64,000 nt of DNA, taken from the NCBI RefSeq assembly GCF_029227915.1, contig NC_079887.1, positions 11,038,001 to 11,102,000 on the forward strand. Reading direction: 5' to 3'. A model generated the notes under the pieces. It worked only from the letters and a program-made list of their open reading frames with translations. It was not told where the DNA came from and searched no databases. Shown in pieces: positions 12,270-22,151 of this stretch (position 1 is its first letter; every line of letters starts with the position of its first letter). Both the position numbers and the translations under genes were made by a program. Source of the stretch: Hydractinia symbiolongicarpus (Eukaryota > Cnidaria > Hydrozoa > Anthoathecata > Hydractiniidae).

Positions 12270-12283
12270 ATAATTTCATCATT
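12270..12283 (+). repeat. Target-site duplication, left copy
   Basis: ATAATTTCATCATT is repeated exactly at 14150-14163. The pair brackets the retrotransposon fragment and fixes its ends. Confidence 0.9.
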
Positions 12284-14149
12284 TTTTTTTTTTTTTTTTT
12301 TTTTATTTTTTTTACATGGAAAGATAACACTTTGAACATTGAAAGGGTGACATTACAATACGAAACGACATATAGCTAATACTGATTTAACAGTACATTT
12401 AGATGCAATCGTAAATTGAAGCTCTATTCGCCAACGCAAAATCATTGAGATTAATATCCCTATCTAGCGTCGATCTAGAACCCCGAACACATCGAATTGT
12501 CGACCGTAGCAACGAGAAACATATCTTTGTTCGTATGACATTCGTCGCTAAAGATACCGGAATGGACCGTTTTTCAGCAATCATATCGACTAAGCGTTTA
12601 AAAAAGGCTTTGCACTCATCGCCCATCGCACCATTTGTCGCGAATACAAGAGGTGTAAAGGAACCATTCTCCACTTGAAGTACGCGCTCGTTATACTGCT
12701 TCTTCTTTTCCGTTTCGTTTTTCTGGAAGGTTCTGCTTATTTCCATATTCCTGTACATCTGAGCGTAGGCATTGAATACCCTTATGTCTAAAAATACTCT
12801 TTGGTCAGGAATCCAGAAACTGCGTGCACTCACATCCAGTCTTGATTCATTTCCGTCGTTTGCCATGCGTTGTTGGAATCTTTCGCCATTGATTTCAAGA
12901 AGACTCGGCTTTACTCTTACATCTTTACATACTTCCTTGAGAAGGTCTGCAGTTATGTTGCGAATCTCGTTGTGTCGAAGTGTGACTAGTCCACCCTTTT
13001 TACATGACAATGCATGGCTTAAATCAAACCGAACACCACATATGCAGTTGGAGGGCAATCGTTCCAGTTGCCAGTTGTATCGAATCTTGATTGCATCCCA
13101 GAACTGTTGCTTTGTCAAATCGTACCCCCACTCTATAAGTGGAAGCGTTGTCAACCAATTTGAGACTCCCGTTCGCATATTAGATTCATTGATTCGTTTC
13201 TCCTCGTCTGTCATCTCAGCTTGCAATGCTTCAAGATCTTGTTGATAGCGTCTGCGTCGTTCTGATTGAATTTGTTGTTTGGACTTGTCACCTTCTTCAT
13301 TGTTCACCATGAGAATTTGACTTCTCAGCGAGGCTGTCATGTTTCTCGAGTTCTCATACTCGATCGTTGCATTTTTACAAAACACATCTATTCCCAATCC
13401 ACCAAGCCTCGGAGGGAGTGCTAAAAGTTTCCTTTCGTTATCGTTAACGATGTGACCACCAGTTACCGCAGGGATAAACTTGTGTCGAATAACTTCATCG
13501 AGAGGTGTCAGGAACTCTTCTATGCCAAAGATCGTTCTTAGAAAGTATGTAAATTTGTTCTTGTAGCCATCTACAAAGCACATGTATGCAGCTTGAGGTT
13601 GCGTTACTGCTATGTCTGACAGTAGATTGATCTCCCTGACCCATTTGGTCACCATCGCTTTTACATACGTCTCTTTGTATTCAACGCTTCCTATTACAGC
13701 ACCCAGGTGTCTTTCACCCTCAACAGTAATTTGAATGCATGTACCTTCGAACTGCTTTCTGGCTTGTTCAAGTTTACTTGATTTCACGATCAGCCAAGAT
13801 TTTACTGGTTGTGGGAAGTATCCAAAACTGGGACCGATTCGCATCAGATTGTCCCACCATTTTCGTATTGACTCAAGATTGCCGGATGCGGTGAGGTCAT
13901 CAGCAAAAGCCACTGTCTTGTTATGATCTGTACCAATGAGATACACCAGAGAATCGAGAAGGGGTGTAATTCCTATTGCATATATCGCCATACCAACAGG
14001 GTCGCCTTGTGTTGTACCTTCTTTAGATAGCAATTCAGCACCTCCAATGACGAAGAGTCGTGCTGGTCGCGTATAGCAATTTTTTACAAAAGTCGATATT
14101 TCAGGACAGATAATTCCGATGTTGTGTAGTAATACCGATCTATTCAATG
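12284..14149 (-). mobile_element. 5'-truncated non-LTR retrotransposon, restriction-like endonuclease type
   Basis: About 1.87 kb, inserted in the P element 40 bp upstream of the zinc-finger start codon. On the minus strand it runs from a 5' truncation at 14149, inside the reverse-transcriptase region, to a poly(A) tail. The tail is seen as T-runs at 12282-12304 and 12306-12313. Exact 14-bp duplications flank it. Its 3' untranslated part is only about 85 bases. The perfect duplication, long tail and open frame indicate a recent insertion. Confidence 0.9.
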
Positions 14150-14177
14150 ATAATTTCATCATTGCGCCGTAAAACAA
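12399..14177 (-). pseudogene. Reverse transcriptase with C-terminal restriction-like endonuclease (5'-truncated)
   Basis: One open frame of 592 codons. The first nine or so (14150-14177, including its ATG) are host-side sequence read by chance; the real start was lost by truncation. Reverse-transcriptase motifs are GTTQGDP (residues 54-60) and FADD (91-94), the latter carrying the catalytic aspartates, then a GYFPQPVKSW block. Past residue 370 comes a zinc-knuckle-like CICG...HALSC, then LRHNEIR. Near 440-465 two acidic residues lie in RLDVSA and FLDIRVF, fitting the endonuclease of R2/NeSL/R4-type elements. Exact clade not determined. The visible part has no internal stop, but without its N-terminus it cannot make a full protein. 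Confidence 0.82.
14150..14163 (+). repeat. Target-site duplication, right copy
   Basis: Exact match to 12270-12283; marks the 5' truncation point of the minus-strand retrotransposon. Confidence 0.9.
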
Positions 14178-14210
14178 AACAAACGTAAATAAACGGCCCG
14201 GGTACCCAGA

Positions 14211-14233
14211 TATCTCTTTTTCTTATGACTATG
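14211..14233 (-). repeat. Right terminal inverted repeat of the P element
   Basis: Reverse complement of 7746-7768 over 23 bases, followed outside by TTAAAAC, the same heptamer that precedes the left end. Confidence 0.92.
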
Positions 14234-14241
14234 TTAAAACT

Positions 14242-15176
14242 AAACCTCGTGATAACAATTACGCGTAGATTTTAATATAATTAGCTACTTGTTGCCAATA
14301 TAATGAAAAGGTAAATTTAGGAGGTTCTTTTCACGGTAGCTTTCACCGCTAAAGCTTGGCACATTGATCAAAATAATTCATAGCACTATGTCTTTCCGAC
14401 GAACGATTAAGGAGAGATATCTACTAAGTATAAAAAGTTTTTAGATGACGTCATTACCCGCTGGTTCCAAAGAGGTCGTGTTTATTTAATCCCAAGTGGC
14501 CCGTTGATCCATGTGGGGGAAGACGTCAATTTGTTTCGCGATCGTCGCAGGTGATCCCAAGTTACCAAACTATAAGCAGACGCCGTCTTCACCTTTGTAT
14601 AGTTAACCCTGGAAATGAGATAATCTTATTCCCCAAATAGTGGAAATTATATTTTTTAATTCCTCTGCAATCTAACGGAAATTACAGAAACAAGCTTTTG
14701 TTTATCGAGTGCATCAAGAAAAGAAAAGTAAGTTTTCAAGAAAATTGTTTAGTTCCGTTTTGCATTCTAAAGAAAGTTATAGTTGTTGATTGAGCATTTA
14801 GGTGTAAGTTTTCTAAAAATCTTATACGAAAACGTGTGTATCAATGTGAGGATATGTTTTTAAACAAAAAATAACGACGAAACTATATCGTGATAGCATT
14901 GTTGGAGGAGAATGCATTCACTGGCGGTAGTTCGTCAGTGACTGCATCGGAATTTAGCGGAAGGGAAAAAATAAATTTCGCAAGAATTATTTTTCACAAA
15001 TTTTAGAAATAGCAAGTTTTCAATAATTTGACAGCACAATCTGCGAAAATTATTTCCATTAAGGTAAATTTTAATACATTTTACCAGCCTAAACTCAGAA
15101 ATTGATTAACGCATTTCTTTCTTCTGTTATAGTAACCATTTATCTATTGAATGCAAAAAAAATTTAGACATGAAAA
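14242..15176. other. 5' region of the sulfotransferase gene, possible leader intron
   Basis: No coding frame. A donor-like AAAA|GTAAGTTTT at 14728 and an acceptor CTTCTGTTATAG ending at 15132 would define a 405-bp leader intron. The acceptor could instead receive a spliced leader, a process known in hydrozoans. Neither is proven from sequence alone. Confidence 0.35.
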
Positions 15177-15942
15177 ATGACTGCGCCACATGAATTGATT
15201 ATTATTGGAGCTGAACTTCCTCGAAATGGAACCCATACAACAAAAACAGCTTTAAAAGTACTTTTGCCTGGAAAATATCTTCATATGTATCCAATAATTG
15301 AAAAACACCAGGCAGAATGGAAATGTCTATTAAACGATGGCATGTCTGATGAGGATTTTAAGTCTTTCTTCCTTTCAAATGGATACATTGCCGGAGTAGA
15401 TGTTCCGATAGCATTCTTTTATGAAAGAATGATGAAAGTATTTCCAAATGCCAAAGTAATACTGAACGTGCGAGAGCCAAAGTCGTGGGAGCGATCAATG
15501 AAGCAAACCGTTTATCCGTTGTTAACCAAAGGCTTTCTTTTCCCAGATGATGCTTTTGAGGTAGTAGACTGGTTCAAATCCTATCTTAACTATAGAAGGG
15601 AATTCTATCGTGTTTTAATGAAACATCCCCGCGTAAGTGAGATGATTACAGCGGTAAATTGCGGTAATGGCGTGAAATATTACAACAAGTGGGTGGAAGA
15701 AGTCAAACGAAATGTAACTGGAAAAAAAACTGCTGGTATTTAGTGTTAAGGAGGGTTGGAAACCACTGTGCAAGTTTTTAAATGTGCCAATTCCAGACCA
15801 GCCCTTTCCGCATTCAGACGATAGCAAAGCGTTTCAGGAGCGCATCGCTTTAAATCACAAACGCTCCATGTTGTTATTGTATGAGCTGATAACAATTCCA
15901 ATGGCTATTTGGATGTTTTCTAAACTCTGCTGGAAGAAATGA
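15177..15942 (+). CDS. Sulfotransferase of the Sulfotransfer_4 (PF17784) type, with a +1 homopolymer frameshift
   Basis: Would transfer sulfate from PAPS to an unknown acceptor. ELPRNGTHTTKTAL near residue 13 is the 5'-phosphosulfate loop. VDVPIAFFYERMMKVFPNAK and NVREPKSWERS follow, the latter matching the 3'-phosphate-binding R-D-P-x-S region. The first frame stops at 15743 after an A8 run (15722-15729). One A fewer restores the frame into VFSVKEGWKPLCKFL, PFPHSDD and a hydrophobic C-terminal helix ending at TGA 15940-15942. The total, about 254 residues, is usual for the family. Everything past the run is conserved, so a sequencing or assembly error is as likely as a real null. No introns in the coding part. 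Confidence 0.8.
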
Positions 15943-18547
15943 AATTTAATGCCAAAACAAATAACTATAATAATAATAGGCCTTGCTTCTAGTTTAAATT
16001 TTGTGGTACACATTCTTGCGAGGTTATTAAATTAAATAAATATTCGAAGTAAATAAATATTCGAAGTAATTATTGTAGTATGCTGTTTGCTCTATTGTTT
16101 TCGTCAAAAAAGACTGTTTCGAAGTTAAGGTATTCTCATTTATATGGTTGCTAGAATGCTTAGACATTCCAAGTAAGTTTTCTTTAAAATAATAGCACAA
16201 GGAATTCGTTTCCTATACTTCGTAGAGTTACGTAATGTTTTTTTTCCACACGGGTAAGAACATTTTTTGATAAAATATCTGTCTATCTGTGTTGAGGTCG
16301 GTTTCTGTGAAGAGTTTACAAACAAAAATTAAAAAAGCACTAAATTTTATTCATGTCAAAAAAAGGTTATGTTTATTATGTTGCTACCATCTTGTATTTG
16401 TATTTTATGTCTTGTTCTGCAAATTGTTATGTGGTTGAATGTCATTAGTATATATTCCAAGGTATCATTAAGTATATTATTAATAGTTATATTATTAATA
16501 GAGTTAAAATTATGACGCAATAACTTGAAAATTGCATCATAGGCATTATTGTAAAAAAATACTTTGGAGTAAACATGGCAAATAGTTCTCGCTTCGCTAC
16601 CTCTTTATTTTGCACTACAAAAAACAGAAAAGCTTTATCATGTGGTAAAGTATAAAACATGCAACTTCAGACCTTTGCATGCATACTTACTGTTGACAAA
16701 CATCAAAACAAAACCTACATGCTCCTTCCTTACTTTCACTTCTTGCAAATCTTGGGCTAAGTCTGCATCCACCAGAATCCAAAGACGAAGAACTGTCAAA
16801 TATTAATAATACTTGATAAACCAAATTCTGCAGAAATTTGTGAATGCAGCTGTAGTGCAGGGGAAACCAACTGGCACAGTATTCAACATTTTTCACTCCA
16901 CTTGTCGACGACATGTTTAACAAGTTGTTAGACATTGGCTGAAACCACTAATACACTATCCATAATGGTAAATGCTAAAAAAATTCACAACAGCCTTTAT
17001 GTTTTTAATTCAAACATGTCGCCTAAATTTTGTCACCTTACGAATCCTCTTTCCCCGATTACTACGATTATAATTCGACTTTTAAAGTTTCTAAAGACGT
17101 CACACAAAAAATGGTGACGTCAGCACAAAAATAATTAGGCTTATTTATCCCCTTTGTCTCTTACGACAAATGTGCCGAGCTTTATTTTATAAATAGATTC
17201 ATCCAGATTCATCCAGATTCATCCCAGGTGCGCGTGGTCAACGTCTTAAGCACTGCTCATCTGCCTTGCTTGACATTCGATACTTACAAACTGTACATTA
17301 TGTCACTTACTCTAGGCGCAGTGCTTCTCCCAACTAATCAAAATCTCACCATTACAGTTTACCTACTAATTATAATCACTAATACGGTCACGTAGCTTAG
17401 TCTCCTTCAGCAAGGAAGAAAAACGTTGTTTCTCTTTCCTTTTTAACTTCGCCAATCAATTTGTTTACCAAATCTGTTAAGCATGGCCAACAAAAAAAAG
17501 AAAAAGAAAAAAAAGAAGATGTATATATAGCCTATTTGTCATAAACCAACCCGCAATAATGACCGGCCGCTAACAACGGGTCAGGTGAGCAAAGGTTAGT
17601 AGTTATAGCCTGGAAGAATGTTCAGAATGGTTAAAAAATATAGCTAGGCGAGCGTGTCACAAAGATCAGAAATTTTCCACGATATCCTCTTCTAAAGAAA
17701 AAGCAAATAAAAATTACAAGTTTAAGTGTTAGACACCGCAGATATTCCTGCAACTACAGTTAGTTGGGTTAAAAAAGATGAAAATCTACTACTTATCAAC
17801 GAAAATATTCAGGAACTACTGCAATATGAAAATGTTTGATTGTTTAGGACAACGGAAAAAGCTATTACAATTTCCGTTTAAATTAGTGAATACATACAAA
17901 ATCCATGGCAAAAAAAATCATATGGTACTGAAGCAAGACAGCAGTATCTTTTTGGAAAAATGGGTAGCTAGCTACCTCAAAAAGCTTATTGCAGTTGTCC
18001 AATTGGTGCAAGTGACTTATGTTGTCATGATCTTGCAGTTTTGTTATTTTCAAAGTAATAAATTCAATTTTAAAGAATGAAAATCTTTATGGGATGTTGA
18101 AGATGTACAGAGCTTTGGGATGAAAGTAGTTGCAACATATAACCAGTAATGTCGGAAAACTAAAACTAAGAGAGTATCTTGGCAAGTTTTCAAAATCTGT
18201 TGAAAAATGTTATTTTTGATGAACTTGCAATATTTGCGTGAAAATTTTAATAGTAAAAGAATATTATTATAAAATACACATTAATTGACACATTCACACA
18301 GGAAATTCTCACGTTCCATTTTTAAGACCCACTAAATTTTGGTAAATACAAAAATATGTGAATTCTAATAAGTATTACATATTTTTTGTTTATTATAATA
18401 TTTATTCACAACATTTCCTAAGTCGAGGATAAATGTCTGTCGTCAGGTTAAACTATATTTAAAATCAACTAATCTTAAGCTTTACCAATAAAACGTCCCA
18501 CATTTAACAGCTGAAAAACTTTTAATACACATTTCTCCAGAAACTGG
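15943..18547. other. Intergenic, mostly empty
   Basis: AT-rich, with the repeat AATAAATATTCGAAGT twice at 16035-16066 and ATTCATCCAG in tandem at 17198-17225. On the minus strand a short cysteine-containing frame (16687-16800) lies between an acceptor-like TTTGACAG and a donor-like ACAGTAAGTA and might be a small exon; nothing else supports it. Confidence 0.4.
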
Positions 18548-18752
18548 TCACAATCTTTTTGTTTTGGCCTGTTCAACATGACACCTAAGAGCATAATGTT
18601 CCTGAATTGAAAACCAATGCTCACTCATGATTATGTTATGTCCTGGTTTTAAACGCCCTCCTAATATAAATCGCTGTCGACAGCAGGTTTGCAAATGATA
18701 CATAGTGTTTGTAAGCGGGTCACTACGCCATCCCGTTTTAAAACGCTTCAAA
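18548..18752 (-). CDS. Possible 3'-terminal exon of an unknown gene
   Basis: A 67-codon frame, less AT-rich than its flanks, begins directly after a good acceptor read on the minus strand (T-rich tract, then AAAACAG at 18753) and ends at TGA 18548-18550. It includes CCRQRFILGGRLKPGHN. I do not recognise the family. No upstream exon was found, so this is a tentative call from splice signal and composition. Confidence 0.28.
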
Positions 18753-20593
18753 CTGTTTTAAAAAACAAAAATGCGAAATAAAACATTTTTTTGAGTCTTT
18801 GTTAGGTTAAGTTAAAAGACACTACTGGCTGAATTCCAGATAGTGGCTTAAAAGCTTGCAAAATTAATCGCAATAAAGTTTAAGAATTTTAAATATCTCT
18901 GTTGTACACGAGAAGATAAATATTATGGAGGTGTTTAGAAAAACTTCACAGAGTAAACCAACGTATTTAGCTAACGTAAACAGCTTAACAAAATGCTTAT
19001 AAAGGGATTTTTTTACTCATTTCAATTCTGCTTTCAACTTTAGTAAATATGTTGCTTTGTCTAGCCGGTGTATATTTAGTGAAAAACTGTCGCAACAAGC
19101 AGGATAAGGAACTGGTATTTTTAATCTTTGTTTGTGAATTACTGTGGTTTAGCTAACTGTTTCACATATTTGTTTAAACTTTCTGAAATTTCTTTTTGAA
19201 ACGAATGCACCTGGCAAGTCTGTCACTAACATTCTCTTTTTGAAGCTCCAATGTCCGCAGCAAATATAACCATTTTTCCAGTTAAACATTGGATATTGGA
19301 TATTTAGATAAATGAAAAGCATTTAAATTTTACATTATTGCAATTTTGAAGAATCCAATCTTGGCAAACGTTCAAATTTTAAAGCCTTTGCATCGTTTTA
19401 AGTTGTGCGATTGTTAAAACACAAGGGTGTTGCAAGAATAAAGACCACTCACCATTTTTGTTGTTGTTTTAAGCTAGCTGATGTTTTAATGAAACCTTCC
19501 AGCATATTAGAGCAGAGTTTTCACCTAGTTTTAAACTATACTATCATGTAGCTAAATGTTTATACTAATATATTATTGCCTGGAAACTGCTCTCTATTGG
19601 GTTCTGATTTAAAAGCACAACAAACCACCATTATGGATTTTTTCTCACAAGCAAGATATTAGTACCATTCTCCCGCCTATAATTTTGACTAGCTTGTGGC
19701 TGAAAAAGTTGTCTGTTTGGAAACGCTGGTAAGTTAACTCGTCTTGCTTGTAAACGAAAGAAATAGAAAGACGATGGCCATAACAAAAGCTTTAACGTGC
19801 AAGCGCACATTGTAACAGCTGACTTAGAACGTCCTAATGAAAAGCGGTTTTTAGCAAAAAAAAAAGCATAAAGTAGCAAGAGTCTTGATGAAAGGTTAGT
19901 ACACATTACTTTAGTTGACAATCACAGAACATCTCAGAATACATAAATAGAAAAATGTATGACAAATGCTTACAAAAACGTAGATTAAGAAAAAATCCAA
20001 AATATTATTGGCGGTAGAAGCACCGCCCCAATGGCTTTATTGTTTAAACCATGGCGTAAACTAGATAGGTGTATACAATAATTTGGCAAAAAGGTATTAA
20101 CAGCTGGTGTGAAAGGAGCTGAAAATGTATAGAAGCGTTTCTAATATGATTATAAAAAACTGTTGAGGATAAAAATATAACATTCCTGTTGGCCATGTTT
20201 GTTCTCTTATCTTTTAAAAATCTCATTTTTTCGTCATTGTCGTCAAATTTGATTAGAAAAAGACCAACACCAACGCTTCAGGAAACTGCTTTTAATCGCG
20301 TAGTCATCAATAGAGAATGAGAATTGTGCAATAGAAGTACATAATTGAATGATTGAAAAAAATAAAAGACTTTAAAATATTGTTGTATTTTTTCAAAAAA
20401 GTTGTTTTGAAGCAAAAGAATATTTTTGCTGTGACCTAAAAATTATTTAAGCTTATCCTATTTCCCTTGCTATTTTTAACGTAGTAAATAAAATTAACCA
20501 TTTTTTAATTGCGTTAGTCGTAATGGACTTTAGTACTAGTAGAGTGAAATAAACCTTGGAGCCTGCGTTTTCGATAACGAAGCACAGAAAAAA
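18753..20593. other. Intergenic, no gene seen
   Basis: AT-rich. A small hairpin, GGCGGT-AGAAGC-ACCGCC at about 20009-20026, stands out by its GC content. No coding frame of interest. Confidence 0.4.
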
Positions 20594-20779
20594 ATGGTTA
20601 AAGCTATTTTAGGAGCTTTGTTGCTTACTTCGACATGTCTTTGTTTATTCTGGTATATCAGTGTCCAGACAGTAATGTTAGATATAATGTTAGATATATT
20701 GTTCTCATATTTCACTCCAGAATATTCATATATAATAGAGAGGGTGAATAATAATATTGAAATAACTGTTCTTTCTTAG
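20594..20779 (+). CDS. Candidate signal-peptide or membrane-anchor exon
   Basis: ATG in a favourable A-rich context (AAAAAATGG) opens a frame with a strong hydrophobic stretch, KAILGALLLTSTCLCLFWYI, then a tail without features. The exon may end at one of two GT donors near 20670. No following exon was found. It could be chance. Confidence 0.22.
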   Translation: MVKAILGALLLTSTCLCLFWYISVQTVMLDIMLDILFSYFTPEYSYIIERVNNNIEITVLS

Positions 20780-21812
20780 AGATATGACATGGTGAGTTCA
20801 AGACAATTTTAGTGATCTCAAAAAAATATGAAGTAGTTGTCTCACGTTGTGTGACAACAAGATAGGTGCAATAAAGGAGAGAAATGGTAATAACAATGTA
20901 ATGCAAGCCGGAATTTCTCATAATGAGCACCTGCTGTCCAAAGCGTCAACGTTATTATTCTCTTCTATTACTCACGAAGTTCTTAAACTTTATTTTCCCG
21001 CCTCCCAAAAATTTTAATAAAGAACAAAACTTCTTAGTTTTTTGTTGCCATAGTAACAAGATTACCATCATAATTTGTTTTTTTGTCTTAGTTTAGGCGT
21101 TTTTCAAAAAGTAATTACAAAAAGGATTACCTGTCATAGAACGTATACTCCTACTTCATATCTTGCACGACATCTCTGCCATTTTGAATATTTGGGAAAG
21201 CACCTCTACAAATCCATTGAGTAGATGTAACAGCCTTATCTTAGGTATTTTAGCAATACATTTCATAAAAGCTTAACTCTCACAGCAAAACGCGTTTACA
21301 TGGTATCAAGCTGCTTGAAATGTTGTCATAGAATTCTTTTGAATAAATTTATTGGCTTTAAGATAAGGGGCTTGGAAGTTTTGCTCATTGTGTAAAATTT
21401 TAACATCATTAACTTACACGAAGCTTTAAAGAGAATCTTCAAAAACATTGCCGTCAAAATTTATAGTTACTTTGAGCTGGTCAGCTTATTAAAAGATATT
21501 TGTGCGAATCACAACTAACAGCAAAACGTATACACACCAGGTAATCTTGTTCCAAATACTTGTTTTTGCTTTTTGTCCTTCGTCGAAGAAAGACAGACAG
21601 CTTAATATTTTGAAAGTCGCTTGAAAAAGAATATTACAACGGCAGTAATTAGAATCTTAAAAACAATATACACGCAATAACTACATGATGTAACTTAGAG
21701 ATATGTATTCTGTATGTACATGGATAAAGAAATACTTTAAGTTACAAATATACACATAATACGACTATAAATAAATGTCCTTTTTTATTTTAAGAATGTT
21801 AAAATTACTCAG
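20780..21812. other. Intergenic, no gene seen
   Basis: No coding frame or repeat structure that I can name. It contains the 3' flank of the first cysteine-peptide gene. Confidence 0.4.
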
Positions 21813-22151
21813 CTAGCTCAAAATTTTTTTGAGAAACATCTTGTCTTTAGTTCTGATCCTTTCAACACCATCTTTTAGCAGAAACTTTTTTGTTGAAACT
21901 GCTAACTTTGCTCGAAGTATACAGTTTTCTTGACAAATTTTTTTCGCCTGCTGACATATAAGTAAAAGTTGAATAGGATCCTCACCCTGAATTGTTAAAC
22001 ACCTACTCATTGAAGTTGAACAACCATCGTAACAAGGGTAAAGGTAGCGTCTTAAGGCTTCGTTTTGTTTTTTGTCTAACGGTAATGTCGACTTTTTCCC
22101 AGCAAACAACAGGAACAACAATAGTCTCAGTATGCACAATTTAAGTTCCAT
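21813..22151 (-). CDS. Small secreted peptide, mirror-symmetric six-cysteine spacing (copy 1)
   Basis: 112 residues, single exon. The start is the ATG at 22151 (MELKL) because the paralogue at 26414 begins the same way; a 12-codon upstream extension is not shared. A signal peptide (about residues 1-20) is followed by a basic linker and a core with C-x3-C-x6-C-x14-C-x6-C-x3-C, the same read forwards or backwards. This suits two antiparallel helices tied by nested disulfides (C1-C6, C2-C5, C3-C4), which is inference. The C-terminus is lysine-rich. The core PCYDGCSTSMSRCLTIQGED is identical in the other copy; the tails differ. I do not recognise the family; a secreted defence, signalling or venom peptide is possible. 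TATATA lies about 70 bases upstream. Confidence 0.65.
   Translation of the reverse strand: MELKLCILRLLLFLLFAGKKSTLPLDKKQNEALRRYLYPCYDGCSTSMSRCLTIQGEDPIQLLLICQQAKKICQENCILRAKLAVSTKKFLLKDGVERIRTKDKMFLKKILS

Larger units (their letters stand above)
7746..14233 (+). mobile_element. Complete P-element-like DNA transposon with nested retrotransposon
   Basis: Termini are perfect 23-bp inverted repeats, 7746-7768 and 14211-14233, starting CATAGTCATAAGAAAAAGAG. They extend by TCTGG after a one-base gap, near the 31 bp of the Drosophila P element. Flanks carry a direct duplication TTAAAAC (7739-7745, 14234-14240); it becomes 8 bp, the P-family size, if the last G of the right end is counted. Inside are a plus-strand THAP/RNase-H transposase (7943-10628), a convergent minus-strand zinc-finger gene (11049-12230), and a later retrotransposon insertion (12284-14149). 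Without that insertion and its extra 14-bp duplication the element is about 4.6 kb. Confidence 0.9.

Noticed and set aside
12445-13245. Plus-strand frames opposite the reverse transcriptase
   Set aside because: Shadows of the minus-strand 592-codon frame; no independent motifs.
14150-14177. MFYGAMMKL as the real N-terminus of the reverse transcriptase
   Set aside because: These codons lie in the target duplication and P-element flank beyond the 5' truncation.
16687-16935. Minus-strand frame with cysteines (possible small secreted peptide exon)
   Set aside because: Acceptor-like and donor-like sites frame only about 110 bases, no partner exon was found, and the upstream donor would leave a 20-bp intron, which is too short.
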